A program made the position numbers and the translations under genes. This document shows positions 15,532 to 26,340 of a DNA stretch of 49,088 bases, one piece after another. Source of the DNA: Collinsella sp. UBA6357. Lineage in GTDB: Bacteria > Actinomycetota > Coriobacteriia > Coriobacteriales > Coriobacteriaceae. Position 1 is the stretch's first letter; each line of letters begins with the position of its first letter. Location of the stretch: NCBI GenBank assembly GCA_002437815.1, contig DJRP01000004.1, positions 1 to 49,088 of the forward strand, given 5' to 3'. The notes under the pieces are model-generated. The model saw only the letters and a program-made list of their open reading frames with translations. It was not told where the DNA came from and made no database searches.

Positions 15532-17946
15532 CTATATGAGATTGAAGTGCCGCAGTGCCGCGACAACGCCGTCCTCTTGGACGCTATCGGTCACGTAGTT
15601 CGCCTGGTCCTTGAGGTAGTCCGGCGCGTTGCCCATGGCGATGCCGATGTCTACGGCGTGGAGGAGCGCCACGTCGTTACTGGCGTCTCCGATGCCATAG
15701 ACGGTGCCATGTTCAGGCCCCAGGGCGTCGAGGACGGCTTGAATGCCGGCCTGTTTGGTGCAGGAACGAGGCGAGATCTCGGACACATCGAGTTCAAGGG
15801 GATTAAAAGTGAGCTGCGGGTTGAGCTCGGGATCGGCGGCAATCGTATCGGCAAGCGCAGTGGACATCAAGATCTTGTAGGGCTTGTAATCTTTGAGTTG
15901 CGCTACGGCGTCACCCGCATGGCGTGCGTACCCGGGGGCATGGGGGGCCGATGGACTCATACGGATAACGCGGTCGAGACCCTCGAAACGGATCTCTTCG
16001 CCTGAACCCTCGAGATAGGGGGTGAGCCGCTGTCCCAGTCCGGGATCGATGGAAACGTCGCGCAGGACCTGCCCGTTAAGCGTCGCGTAGCCGCCTGCCA
16101 CGCAGACCATGCCCGACCAAGGCAGTTCGAGCAGTTTGGGGTGCAGGCAGCTGGGTGCGCGACCGGTGCAGATGAAAGCCTTGTTGCCGGCGGCCACGAA
16201 ATCGCGGATGGCCTGGCTGACGGCTTGGTTGGGGTAAGGGGAGAGGTCGCGTTCGTCTTCGGGAAGCAGACGCGCCTGAGCGGGATCCTGCCAGGCGAGC
16301 GTTCCATCGACATCGAAGAAGCAAATGGCTGGATCAGGGTCGGTCGTGGCAGCGCGAGATTCGGCATCCTGAGCGCCTTTGGGGCTGGGATCGATGCCGA
16401 TGATCTGATCGAATTGGGTTTTGACGCGCGACACGGAAACACCGATCACCACCTGCACCATTTTACCGGCGGCTATGGTGCCCAGGGCGCCGGCATCGAC
16501 GAACTCGGAGTTTTGGGCGACGATTGCGGGGTCGATGACCTCGACGCGCAGGCGCGTGGCGCAGTTGGTGGCGCCGACGATATTGGAAACACCGCCCAGA
16601 AGGTTGATGACGCGCCGGGCGAGCTCGCGGTCAGCATCGGCGGTGGGGGCGCTCGAGTCGGAATCGATGGCCCCCGTTTCGTTCGTGCCCGCAACGTCGC
16701 GCCCGGGCGTCTTGAGGTCGAGCCTTGCGATCAACGTTCGAAACACGACAAAGAATACGAGGCCGAAGGCCAGGCCGATACCGAGGGCCGCAAGGTAGGC
16801 GAGCGCATGGGTCTTCATAAGCGGAATGAAGTTGAAGGCGCACATCTCGACCAAACCGCCCGAGAAGATGCCCACGACGCCGGCGAGGTTCATACTCATG
16901 GCAAGGCATGACGAGAGCGCGGCATAGACGAGGAACAGCCCGGGATTGGTGAACATGAACAGGAACTCAAGGGGTTCGGTGACGCCGCACAGGACCGAGG
17001 CGACGACGGCGGGGGCCAGAATGGCCTTGAGTTGGGGTTTACGTTCGGGCAGCGCCGTGCGGTAGAACGCCAGGGCGATGGCGGGCAAGCCGAAGAGCTT
17101 GACCCAGCCGGTGGCGGTAAAACCGGCCCAAGGTGCCAGCTCGGGGAGTGGCCGCGCGCTGTGGGCGATTATGGGCATCAGATTGGTCCAAGCCGCGTAG
17201 ATGCCGCCGTTGACGATGAGGTTGTCGTAGTACAGCGACATATAGAGCAGATGGTGCAGCCCGAAGGGCTCGAGTGCGCGTTCCAAGAAGACAAAGACGC
17301 CGACGCCTAGGGTTCCAGCGTTCGAGATGGCGAGGCGCGCCGCGGCGGTCGCTTGGTAGACTGCGGGCAAAACGAGCGAGGTCAGGACGGCAAAGGCGAG
17401 CATGGCGATGAAGCTTATAAGGTATACGAGCGTGGAGCCCGAGAAGGTGCCCAACCAGTCGGGAATCTTGGCCTCGTAGAAGCGATCGTGGATGGCGACG
17501 ACGATACCCGAAGCGAGAAGCGGACCCACGACGCCGGTATCGAGTGTCTTGATGCCGGCGATAACGGTGATACCTGTGGCGGGGCCCATATCCGAGGGAT
17601 AGGGGAGCCCCAGGTTGTTGCCCGAGAGCTTGATGATCTCGCTTAGAAAATAGCAGTAGGTGAGGTAGGCCGCCAGGGCCTCCAGACAGCAGCGTCCCTG
17701 CTGCTTTTTGGCAAGCCCGATGGGTAGTGCCACGGCAAACAGGAGCGGCAGCTGCTTGAAGACCGTCCATGCGCCTCGGAGCACGACGGTCCATGCGGCA
17801 TACCAGAGTGTCCCGTACGTCGCAAGGTCGCCGACGACGCTTGCCGTGGTGGCGAGCGTGGAGATGCCCACCATGAGTCCCGAGACGCTAAAGAGCATGG
17901 CGGGGGCAAAGAGCGCCCCGCCGAACCGTTGGATTTTCTGCAGCAT
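15532..17946 (-). CDS. PTS sugar transporter EIIC-EIIB fused to a Cof-type HAD phosphatase
   Basis: An 804-aa fusion. EIIC (about 1-415) is a ten-segment-type membrane domain of the glucose/maltose superfamily, with LPIGLAKKQQGR and GLHHLLYMSLYYDN. After a Ser/Asp-rich linker, EIIB (about 440-515) has the phospho-Cys C462 in GATNCATRLRVEV. A HAD domain of the Cof sugar-phosphatase class (about 540-804) has the nucleophile pair D545/D547 in FFDVDGTL and GIGDASNDVALLHAVDIGIA. No EIIA domain is present. The import domains would bring in and phosphorylate a sugar, and the HAD domain could dephosphorylate it; the exact sugar is unknown, but context suggests an alpha-glucoside. A GTTTAAAC operator lies upstream and the GntR gene is divergent. 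Confidence 0.92.
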   Translation of the reverse strand: MLQKIQRFGGALFAPAMLFSVSGLMVGISTLATTASVVGDLATYGTLWYAAWTVVLRGAWTVFKQLPLLFAVALPIGLAKKQQGRCCLEALAAYLTYCYFLSEIIKLSGNNLGLPYPSDMGPATGITVIAGIKTLDTGVVGPLLASGIVVAIHDRFYEAKIPDWLGTFSGSTLVYLISFIAMLAFAVLTSLVLPAVYQATAAARLAISNAGTLGVGVFVFLERALEPFGLHHLLYMSLYYDNLIVNGGIYAAWTNLMPIIAHSARPLPELAPWAGFTATGWVKLFGLPAIALAFYRTALPERKPQLKAILAPAVVASVLCGVTEPLEFLFMFTNPGLFLVYAALSSCLAMSMNLAGVVGIFSGGLVEMCAFNFIPLMKTHALAYLAALGIGLAFGLVFFVVFRTLIARLDLKTPGRDVAGTNETGAIDSDSSAPTADADRELARRVINLLGGVSNIVGATNCATRLRVEVIDPAIVAQNSEFVDAGALGTIAAGKMVQVVIGVSVSRVKTQFDQIIGIDPSPKGAQDAESRAATTDPDPAICFFDVDGTLAWQDPAQARLLPEDERDLSPYPNQAVSQAIRDFVAAGNKAFICTGRAPSCLHPKLLELPWSGMVCVAGGYATLNGQVLRDVSIDPGLGQRLTPYLEGSGEEIRFEGLDRVIRMSPSAPHAPGYARHAGDAVAQLKDYKPYKILMSTALADTIAADPELNPQLTFNPLELDVSEISPRSCTKQAGIQAVLDALGPEHGTVYGIGDASNDVALLHAVDIGIAMGNAPDYLKDQANYVTDSVQEDGVVAALRHFNLI

Positions 17947-17994
17947 GCTACATCCCTTCGGGCGCCTGACGGATCGCCACGCATTTCGTGCAGG

Positions 17995-18016
17995 TGTTTA
18001 AACAAATGGAATTGTA
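17995..18016 (-). promoter_or_regulatory. GntR-type operator and -10 before the PTS gene
   Basis: Palindrome TGTTTAAACA at 17995-18004, about 50 nt before the PTS start codon. On the minus strand a -10-like TACAAT (18011-18016) precedes it, so the operator would cover the transcription start. The same GTTTAAAC core lies at 19071-19078 and 27946-27953. Confidence 0.6.
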
Positions 18017-18152
18017 GATGAGTTGTCCCGGTATTGCCGTCGTCGAGCATCGATAGGGGGTCTAATATTCTATTTGCATTGTAAAAACAACGTGGGGCGC
18101 ACATAAATCATGCTATCGTCCCAAGAGGATATTCAATCTAGAGGTGAGAGAT

Positions 18153-18872
18153 ATGCCAAAGGCCCTGTACGAAGGAATCTATCGCGAGATTCGCTCGCGC
18201 ATCATCGATGGAACCTACGGGTTTCAGGAGATGCTTCCGACCGAGGCAGAACTCACCGAGGAATTCGGATGCACCCGCAACACCGTACGCCGGGCCATTT
18301 CCATGCTTGCCGACGAGATGTTCGTCCAATCCATCCACGGCAAGGGCGTACGCGTGATTTGGCTCAAGGGCGAGGGCGACATGCTCGGTGCCCTGCAGGA
18401 GATCGAATCGTTTGGCGAATACGCCAAACGCAATAACGCCGTGGCGTCGACCGAGGTCAAACTGTTTGAACATCTGACCTGCACCGAGCAGCTTTCACGT
18501 CGTCTGGGCTTCAAGGTGGGGGAGCCGTTGATTCGTCTGGTACGTGTGCGCAGCCTTAACGGCAGCGCGCGCCAGGTCGACCATGACTATCTGCTCGAAT
18601 CGGTGGCGCGGGGTCTGACGCCCGAGATCGCCGGCAAGTCTATCTATGCGTATCTGGAGGGCGAGCTGGGCGTCAAGGTCATGGCGAGTCGCCGTACCGT
18701 GAGCGTCGAGCTCGCCAACGATGAGGACTACAGCTATCTTGACCTGGGAAAGTACAACTGCGTGGCGGTGATGGAGAGCCAATCCTATACCGCCGACGGC
18801 ATCCTGTTCGAGGTCACGCATGCCCGGACGCATCCCGAGATCTTCCATTATCGGGTTAACTCCCGCCGCTGA
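18153..18872 (+). CDS. GntR/UTRA-family transcriptional regulator
   Basis: The 239-aa regulator has an N-terminal GntR winged helix (about 1-70): MPKALYEGIYREIRSRIIDG, LPTEAELTEEFGCTRNTVRRA, and the wing at SIHGKGVRV. A UTRA ligand-binding domain follows (about 80-238) with HDYLLESVARGLTPEIA and YSYLDLGKYNCVAVMES. It resembles TreR-like regulators that sense sugar phosphates. The ATG at 18153 is chosen with gaggtgag just upstream; an in-frame GTG at 18144 lies inside that site. It is divergent from the PTS gene and 320 nt before the ABC operon. HutC/UTRA operators often contain GT-N-TA-N-AC, which the GTTTAAAC palindromes nearby fit, so it is the prime candidate to bind them. Confidence 0.9.
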   Translation: MPKALYEGIYREIRSRIIDGTYGFQEMLPTEAELTEEFGCTRNTVRRAISMLADEMFVQSIHGKGVRVIWLKGEGDMLGALQEIESFGEYAKRNNAVASTEVKLFEHLTCTEQLSRRLGFKVGEPLIRLVRVRSLNGSARQVDHDYLLESVARGLTPEIAGKSIYAYLEGELGVKVMASRRTVSVELANDEDYSYLDLGKYNCVAVMESQSYTADGILFEVTHARTHPEIFHYRVNSRR

Positions 18873-19059
18873 TGCGGCCCCCTGCCTTATTCCCAAGACA
18901 CGTTCGACACAGTGAACGGGCCGCATTCGCAATCAAGGGCGGGGCGGCCCGCTTGTCGCTCCGGGTGTGCGAGAGCCGGTTGGCTACATGTACTCGTTTA
19001 GACAATTTTTGTCAACTATCAGACTCCACTGACCGTTCACCGGCAGTTTTCTACCGCTC

Positions 19060-19087
19060 TTGCAATAGTTGTTTAAACAAATAGAAA
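19060..19087 (+). promoter_or_regulatory. Operator and possible promoter of the ABC sugar-import operon
   Basis: The perfect 12-bp palindrome TTGTTTAAACAA (19069-19080) sits between TTGCAA (19060-19065) and TAGAAA (19082-19087), a possible -35/-10 pair with 16-nt spacing. It is about 110 nt before the binding-protein start. The operator is the best-supported part; the promoter hexamers are weak. A second dyad, GACAA-TTT-TTGTC, lies at 19001-19013. I see no gene in 18873-19192. Confidence 0.6.
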
Positions 19088-19192
19088 AGAAGGTTATTGT
19101 CTAAGTCAGCAAAAGGGGCAATAGCCTCAACAACGATCATCAAGGCGCAGCTCTCAGATAAGGGTCGCCGAGGTGCGAAAGGGTGGATTGTA

Positions 19193-20512
19193 ATGAAGAC
19201 TGATATGAGCAGAAGGCAGTTCCTGGGCCTCGCGGGCTCTGCGGCCACGGTTTTCGGCTTGGGTCTGGTGGGCTGCGGCGGCTCTAACGGTGGCTCCGGC
19301 TCTGCCGCTTCCGGCGATGCGGCCGAGGTCTATTACCTCAACTTCAAGCCCGAGGTCGATAAGCAGTGGAAAGAGATCGCCAAGGCCTATAAGAAGGAGA
19401 AGGGTGTCGAGGTCAAGATCGTGACCGCCGCCTCCAACACCTATGAGGAGAAGCTCAAGTCCGAGATGTCCAAGAGCTCCGCGCCCACGCTGTTCCAGGT
19501 CAACGGTCCCACCGGTCTTAAGAACTGGAAGGATTATTGCGCCGATCTGTCCGACACCAAGGTTCGCAAGCAGCTGATCGACGATTCCCTCGTGCTTCAG
19601 TCCGACGGTCAGGACCTGGGCATCGACTGGGTCCAGGAGAGCTACGGCATCATCTACAACAAGGAGCTGCTCGAGAAGGCCGGCTACAAAGCCGAGGACA
19701 TCAACTCCTTCGACAAGCTCAAGGCCTGCGCCGATGACATCCAGGCCCGCAAGGACGAGCTCGGTATCGACGGCGCCTTCACCTCCGCCGGTATGGATGA
19801 CTCCTCCAGCTGGCGCTACACCACCCACCTTGCCAACCTCCCGCTCTACTATGAGTTCGAGAAGTATAAGGACCAGGATGCCGAGGAGATCAAGGGCACC
19901 TATCTGGACAACTACAAGCAGATTTTCGACCTGTACATCACCGACTCCACCTGCGACCCCGCGCAGCTTGCCAGCAAGACCGGCGATGACGCCACCAACG
20001 AGTTTGCCAACGGCAAGGCCGTCTTCTATCAGAACGGCTCTTGGGCCTACGCCGACCTTACCAAGGCCGGCATGACCGATGACCAGCTCGGCATGATGCC
20101 GATCTACATCGGTGTCGACGGCGAGGAGGACCAGGGTCTGTGCTCCGGCGGCGAGAACTATTGGTGCGTGAGCTCCCAGGCTTCCGAGGACGCGCAGAAG
20201 GCCACCGAGGACTTCATGTACTGGGCCGTGACCTCCGACACCGCCACCAAGATCATCGCCGAGGAGATGGGCCTCACCGCCCCGTTCAAGAAGGCCAAGG
20301 ATACCGACAACATTTTCTCGCAGCAGGCCGTGCAGATGGCCAAGGATGGCAAGAAGACCGTTGCCTGGGACTTTGTCTACATTCCCTCCGAGGAGTGGAA
20401 GAAGAACCTCAAGAGCGCCCTTATCGCCTACGCTGCAGACAACAGCAAATGGGACGACGTCAAGAGCGCGTTCGTGGACGGCTGGAAGACCGAGAAGGCC
20501 GCTTCTGAATAA
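19193..20512 (+). CDS. ABC sugar importer, extracellular substrate-binding lipoprotein
   Basis: A 439-aa family-1 solute-binding protein (maltose/maltodextrin type). The N-terminus MKTDMSRRQFLGLAG carries a twin-arginine motif (R7-R8), and the lipobox ends GLVGC with Cys28, followed by a Gly/Ser linker; it therefore looks like a Tat-exported lipoprotein. The mature part has features of the family such as SKSSAPTLFQVNGPTG, AVFYQNGSWAYADL and SGGENYWCVS. The ATG at 19193 is chosen over an upstream in-frame ATG (19097) because it places the signal peptide at the N-terminus. It is first in an importer operon with two permeases and an ATPase, and an internal hairpin after it probably raises its relative level. 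Confidence 0.92.
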   Translation: MKTDMSRRQFLGLAGSAATVFGLGLVGCGGSNGGSGSAASGDAAEVYYLNFKPEVDKQWKEIAKAYKKEKGVEVKIVTAASNTYEEKLKSEMSKSSAPTLFQVNGPTGLKNWKDYCADLSDTKVRKQLIDDSLVLQSDGQDLGIDWVQESYGIIYNKELLEKAGYKAEDINSFDKLKACADDIQARKDELGIDGAFTSAGMDDSSSWRYTTHLANLPLYYEFEKYKDQDAEEIKGTYLDNYKQIFDLYITDSTCDPAQLASKTGDDATNEFANGKAVFYQNGSWAYADLTKAGMTDDQLGMMPIYIGVDGEEDQGLCSGGENYWCVSSQASEDAQKATEDFMYWAVTSDTATKIIAEEMGLTAPFKKAKDTDNIFSQQAVQMAKDGKKTVAWDFVYIPSEEWKKNLKSALIAYAADNSKWDDVKSAFVDGWKTEKAASE

Positions 20513-20546
20513 GAAGTGACGCTGCCCGAGCCATGTGACTAACGGC

Positions 20547-20588
20547 GAGGGGCGGGCAGACGAGCGTTTGCCCGCCCCTCGTATTTTT
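20547..20588 (+). terminator. Intra-operon terminator/stabiliser between binding protein and permease
   Basis: A perfect 12-bp stem, gaggggcgggca (20547-20558) with tgcccgcccctc (20569-20580), is followed by gtatttttt. It lies 34 nt after the binding-protein stop and 15 nt before the permease start. Partial termination or 3' protection here would make more binding protein than permease, as is usual in such operons. Confidence 0.8.
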
Positions 20589-20602
20589 TGAAAGGACCCC
20601 TC

Positions 20603-21457
20603 ATGGGTAAAGCACTCAAGCGCTGGTGGCCGCTGTTCATGCTGCCGACCTGCCTGGCGTTTCTGATCGGGTTCGTGATTCCCTTCGTTCAGGGTTTCTA
20701 CCTCTCGTTTTGCCAGTTCATTACCATCAACAACCCTAAGTTCGTCGGAATATCCAACTACATTCGTGCTCTGACCGACCAACAGTTCGGCACCTCGTTC
20801 TTCTTTACGGTGGCGTTTGCGTTTCTGTCCACGGTGCTCATCAACGTGATAGCCCTGGCCATCGCACAAGCGCTCACCCGCAAGAACCTCAAGGGCACCA
20901 ACATGTTCCGCACGGTGTTCTTCATGCCTAACCTGATTGGTGGCATCGTGCTGGGCTACATCTGGCAGATCCTTATCAACTGCCTGCTCTCCAATGTGGG
21001 CGCCCAGCTGATCGCCCTCAACTCCACCGCCGGTTTCTGCGGCCTGATCGTGCTGACGCTCTGGCAGCAGGTTGGTTACATGATGATCATCTATATCGCC
21101 GGCCTGCAGTCGATTCCTTCCGATTACATCGAGGCCGCCAAGGTCGACGGCGCTACGGCGTGGCAGACGTTCTGGAAGGTCAAGATTCCCAACCTCATGC
21201 CCACGATCACCATCTGCCTGTTCCTGTCCATCACCAACGGCTTCAAGCTGTTCGATCAGAACCTCGCCCTTACCGGCGGCGCCCCCGCGCACAGCACCGA
21301 GATGCTCGCCCTCAATATCTACAACACGTTCTATTCGCGTGTCGGCATCGCGTGGCAGGGTATCGGCCAGGCCAAGGCGGTTATCTTCTGCATCCTGGTG
21401 GTCGCGATCTCGATGATCCAGCTTAAAGCAACCAAGTCCAAGGAGGTGCAGCAGTAA
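20603..21457 (+). CDS. ABC sugar importer permease, MalF type
   Basis: A 284-aa inner-membrane permease with six predicted hydrophobic segments. The EAA loop that docks the ATPase is EAAKVDGATAWQTFWKVKIP. N-terminal WWPLFMLPTCLAFLIGFVIP is typical of MalF/MsmF-like subunits, without the large periplasmic insertion of enterobacterial MalF. The ATG at 20603 is chosen with gaaagga upstream; an in-frame TTG at 20588 is unlikely. Its stop overlaps the start of the next permease (ATG at 21457). Confidence 0.92.
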   Translation: MGKALKRWWPLFMLPTCLAFLIGFVIPFVQGFYLSFCQFITINNPKFVGISNYIRALTDQQFGTSFFFTVAFAFLSTVLINVIALAIAQALTRKNLKGTNMFRTVFFMPNLIGGIVLGYIWQILINCLLSNVGAQLIALNSTAGFCGLIVLTLWQQVGYMMIIYIAGLQSIPSDYIEAAKVDGATAWQTFWKVKIPNLMPTITICLFLSITNGFKLFDQNLALTGGAPAHSTEMLALNIYNTFYSRVGIAWQGIGQAKAVIFCILVVAISMIQLKATKSKEVQQ

Positions 21458-22296
21458 TGAAGCGTGAGAAGCTCATCAACCGTATCCTCACGGTTGTCTT
21501 TACGATCCTTTCGCTCGCTTGGATCTACCCGGTCTTTATGATCGCGCTCAACTCCTTTAAGAAGGGCACCGCGATCAGCACCACCACGGCGTTCGATCTG
21601 CTGACGCCCGAAACCTTTAACGGTTTCGCCAACTACATCCAGGCTCTTAACGAGCAGGGATTCGCCCAGGCGTTTATGTGCTCGCTCATCATCACGGTCA
21701 CTTCGGTCGTACTGATTCTGGTGTGCTGCTCCATGTGCGCCTGGTACGTGGTGCGCGTCAACAACAAGATCTCCAAGGTCTTCTACTACCTGTTCGTGTT
21801 CTCGATGGTCGTGCCCTTCCAGATGCTCATGTTCACGCTGTCGAACCTCGCCGATCGCATCGGGTTCAACACGCCGTTCAACATCTGCTTCATTTATCTG
21901 GGCTTTGGCGCCGGTCTTGCGGTCTTTATGTTTGCGGGCTTTGTCAAGAACATCCCGCTCGAGATCGAGGAAGCTGCCATGATCGACGGCTGCAATCCGG
22001 TCCAGGTGTTCTTTAAGATCGTCATGCCCATCATGAAGCCCACCTATATGTCGGTCGGCATCCTGGAGACCATGTGGGTGTGGAACGATTACCTGCTGCC
22101 CTACCTTACGCTCGACTCCACCAAGTACAAGACCATCCCCATTTTGATCCAGTACTTCCGCGGCGGCTTCGGCCATGTCGAGTTCGGCCCCATGATGGCC
22201 TGCATCATGATGGTCGTCGTGCCCATCGTCGTCATGTATATCATCTGCCAGAAGTACATCATCGACGGCGTGGTCGCCGGTGCCGTCAAGGGCTGA
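21457..22296 (+). CDS. ABC sugar importer permease, MalG type
   Basis: A 279-aa permease with about six hydrophobic segments. The EAA loop is EEAAMIDGCNPVQVFFKIVM and the C-terminal region is typical of the family (MWVWNDYLLPYLTL). It pairs with the upstream MalF-type permease, whose last codon it overlaps by one base, so translation is coupled. Confidence 0.92.
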   Translation: MKREKLINRILTVVFTILSLAWIYPVFMIALNSFKKGTAISTTTAFDLLTPETFNGFANYIQALNEQGFAQAFMCSLIITVTSVVLILVCCSMCAWYVVRVNNKISKVFYYLFVFSMVVPFQMLMFTLSNLADRIGFNTPFNICFIYLGFGAGLAVFMFAGFVKNIPLEIEEAAMIDGCNPVQVFFKIVMPIMKPTYMSVGILETMWVWNDYLLPYLTLDSTKYKTIPILIQYFRGGFGHVEFGPMMACIMMVVVPIVVMYIICQKYIIDGVVAGAVKG

Positions 22297-22367
22297 TGAG
22301 CGGCACGTTATTTGCAAGATTCGGCGGCGTCGTCTCTATGCGGCGCCGCAGCTAGAAAGGTATTGTC

Positions 22368-23564
22368 ATGGCCGAGATCGTTCTCAAGCACGTTCAGAAG
22401 GTGTACCCCAACACCGAGTCCAAGAAAAAGCACCTCTTTGGCAAGAAGAAGGTCGAGGAGAAGAAGCACAACCTCAAGGTCACCGAGGACGGCGTGCTTG
22501 CCGTCGAGGACTTCAACCTCACCGTACATGATCACGAGTTTATCGTGCTCGTCGGCCCGTCGGGCTGCGGCAAGTCGACGACCATGCGCATGATCGCCGG
22601 TTTGGAGGATATCACCTCGGGCGATGTGCTCATCGACGGCAAGCGCGTCAATGACGTGGCGCCCAAGGACCGCGACATCGCCATGGTGTTCCAGAGCTAT
22701 GCGCTCTATCCCAACATGACCGTGTACGAGAACATGGCCTTTACCCTTGAGCTCAAGAAGGTCCCCAAGGACGAGATCGACCGCAAGGTGCGTGCCGCCG
22801 CCGAGACCTTGGGTATCACCCAGTATCTGGACCGCAAGCCCAAGGCGCTTTCGGGCGGTCAGCGTCAGCGCGTGGCCATCGGCCGTGCCATCGTGCGCGA
22901 CCCCAAGGTGTTTTTGATGGACGAGCCGCTGTCCAACCTCGACGCTAAACTGCGCAACCAGATGCGTGCCGAGCTCATCAAGCTTCGCCACGAGATCAAC
23001 GGCACGTTCATCTACGTCACCCACGACCAGACCGAGGCCATGACGCTCGGTGATCGCATCGTCGTCATGAAGGACGGCGTGGTGCAGCAGATCGCCACCC
23101 CGCAGGAAGTCTTCAACCATCCTGCAAACCTCTTTGTGGCCGGCTTCATCGGCGTGCCGCAAATGAACTTCTTCGATGCCCGCCTGGTGCGTTCGGGCAG
23201 CACCTTTGCCGTCAAAACGGACGACATGAACGTCGCGCTGGCTCCCGAGACTTGCGCCGAGCTTGCCAAGACCTGGCAGGGCGGCGACACCAAGGAGATC
23301 ACGGCCGGCGTGCGTCCCGAGCAGATTCTGCTCGCGGAGTCGGGCGAGCCCGGCGCCGTCAAGGGCACCGTCGAGGTAACCGAGCTCATGGGTTCCACCG
23401 AGCATGTGCACGTGACTTCGCCCGACGGCCAGTTCGTGCTGATCATCCCCGTGGTCGATCTTGAGGCAAAGGGCGCCCTCAAGGCAGGCGATGCCATCTG
23501 GTTCAAGTTCGAGAAGAATGCGACGCACCTCTTTGACAAGGACTCCGGCAAGAACCTGATCTAG
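22368..23564 (+). CDS. ABC sugar importer ATPase, MsmX/MalK/UgpC type
   Basis: The 398-aa ATPase has Walker A GPSGCGKST, Q-loop MVFQSYALYPNMTVYENMAF, signature LSGGQRQRVAIGRA, Walker B FLMDEPLSNLDAKLR and the H-loop YVTHDQTEAMTLGD. The C-terminal half (about 270-398) is the regulatory TOBE/OB-fold found in MalK-like proteins. A Lys-rich insertion of about 25 residues (SKKKHLFGKKKVEEKKHNLK) follows the first strand. It could energise several sugar importers, as MsmX does. It lies 71 nt after the second permease, with aaaggt upstream, and is followed by a strong terminator. Confidence 0.93.
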   Translation: MAEIVLKHVQKVYPNTESKKKHLFGKKKVEEKKHNLKVTEDGVLAVEDFNLTVHDHEFIVLVGPSGCGKSTTMRMIAGLEDITSGDVLIDGKRVNDVAPKDRDIAMVFQSYALYPNMTVYENMAFTLELKKVPKDEIDRKVRAAAETLGITQYLDRKPKALSGGQRQRVAIGRAIVRDPKVFLMDEPLSNLDAKLRNQMRAELIKLRHEINGTFIYVTHDQTEAMTLGDRIVVMKDGVVQQIATPQEVFNHPANLFVAGFIGVPQMNFFDARLVRSGSTFAVKTDDMNVALAPETCAELAKTWQGGDTKEITAGVRPEQILLAESGEPGAVKGTVEVTELMGSTEHVHVTSPDGQFVLIIPVVDLEAKGALKAGDAIWFKFEKNATHLFDKDSGKNLI

Positions 23565-23637
23565 AAGCCGTCGAGGACCAGAATCCTTCTTTCAACGACT
23601 GCGGCATTTGCCATCCCTTTCGCCGCAGCCATATCGC

Positions 23638-23681
23638 AAAGCTCCCCTTCCGAGCCATGACGGAAGGGGAGCTTTCGTTTT
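23638..23681 (+). terminator. Terminator of the ABC sugar-import operon
   Basis: A perfect 15-bp stem (aaagctccccttccg, 23638-23652, with 23661-23675) has an 8-nt loop and is followed by cgtttt. Confidence 0.93.
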
Positions 23682-23871
23682 GTGCGGCAGGCTGCGGGTG
23701 GCAGGCTGTGAATTTCGGACGGCTGGCTGTGGACGGCGGGCTGTGGATGACAGGTTTCAGGCGAAGGAGTCGACGGCCTTCCCCGGGGCTAGGGAGCTCA
23801 CTGCTTGGCAGCGATAGGGGGCGTAAAACTCATCGTGCACGGCTGCGGCGCGGCTTCGGTTGCAGCGGGAT
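23682..23871. other. Gene-free spacer between two terminators
   Basis: No gene or clear signal is visible. The first 70 bases contain loose GC-rich repeats of the type ggctgtgga / ggctggctg (about 23690-23750), probably degenerate. Converging terminators flank the stretch. Confidence 0.5.
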
Positions 23872-23913
23872 AAAGAAGGGGCGGGGCCGCGTTTGCTCTT
23901 GCGGCCCCGCCCC
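23872..23913 (-). terminator. Terminator of the glycogen phosphorylase gene
   Basis: A perfect 13-bp stem (ggggcggggccgc 23878-23890 with 23901-23913) has a 10-nt loop. On the minus strand it is followed by ttcttt. It lies 30 nt beyond the minus-strand gene. Confidence 0.88.
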
Positions 23914-23943
23914 GCGGCGGTTCGATCGTGTGCGCCGGATACG

Positions 23944-26211
<2,268 letters not shown>

Positions 26212-26250
26212 GGTACCTCCTGTTGTGTCGTTTTGAGACCGGTTGAAAAA

Positions 26251-26295
26251 ACGAAAAGCGCCCGCACGGGGGATGGGAGAGGCCCGTGCGGGCGC
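26251..26295 (-). terminator. Terminator of malQ
   Basis: A perfect 13-bp stem (gcgcccgcacggg 26258-26270 with 26283-26295) has a 12-nt loop, followed on the minus strand by ttttcgtttttt. Confidence 0.88.
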
Positions 26296-26340
26296 GACCG
26301 ATGCGCACCCGCGCAGATGGCGGACCGGATGCGCACGGTC

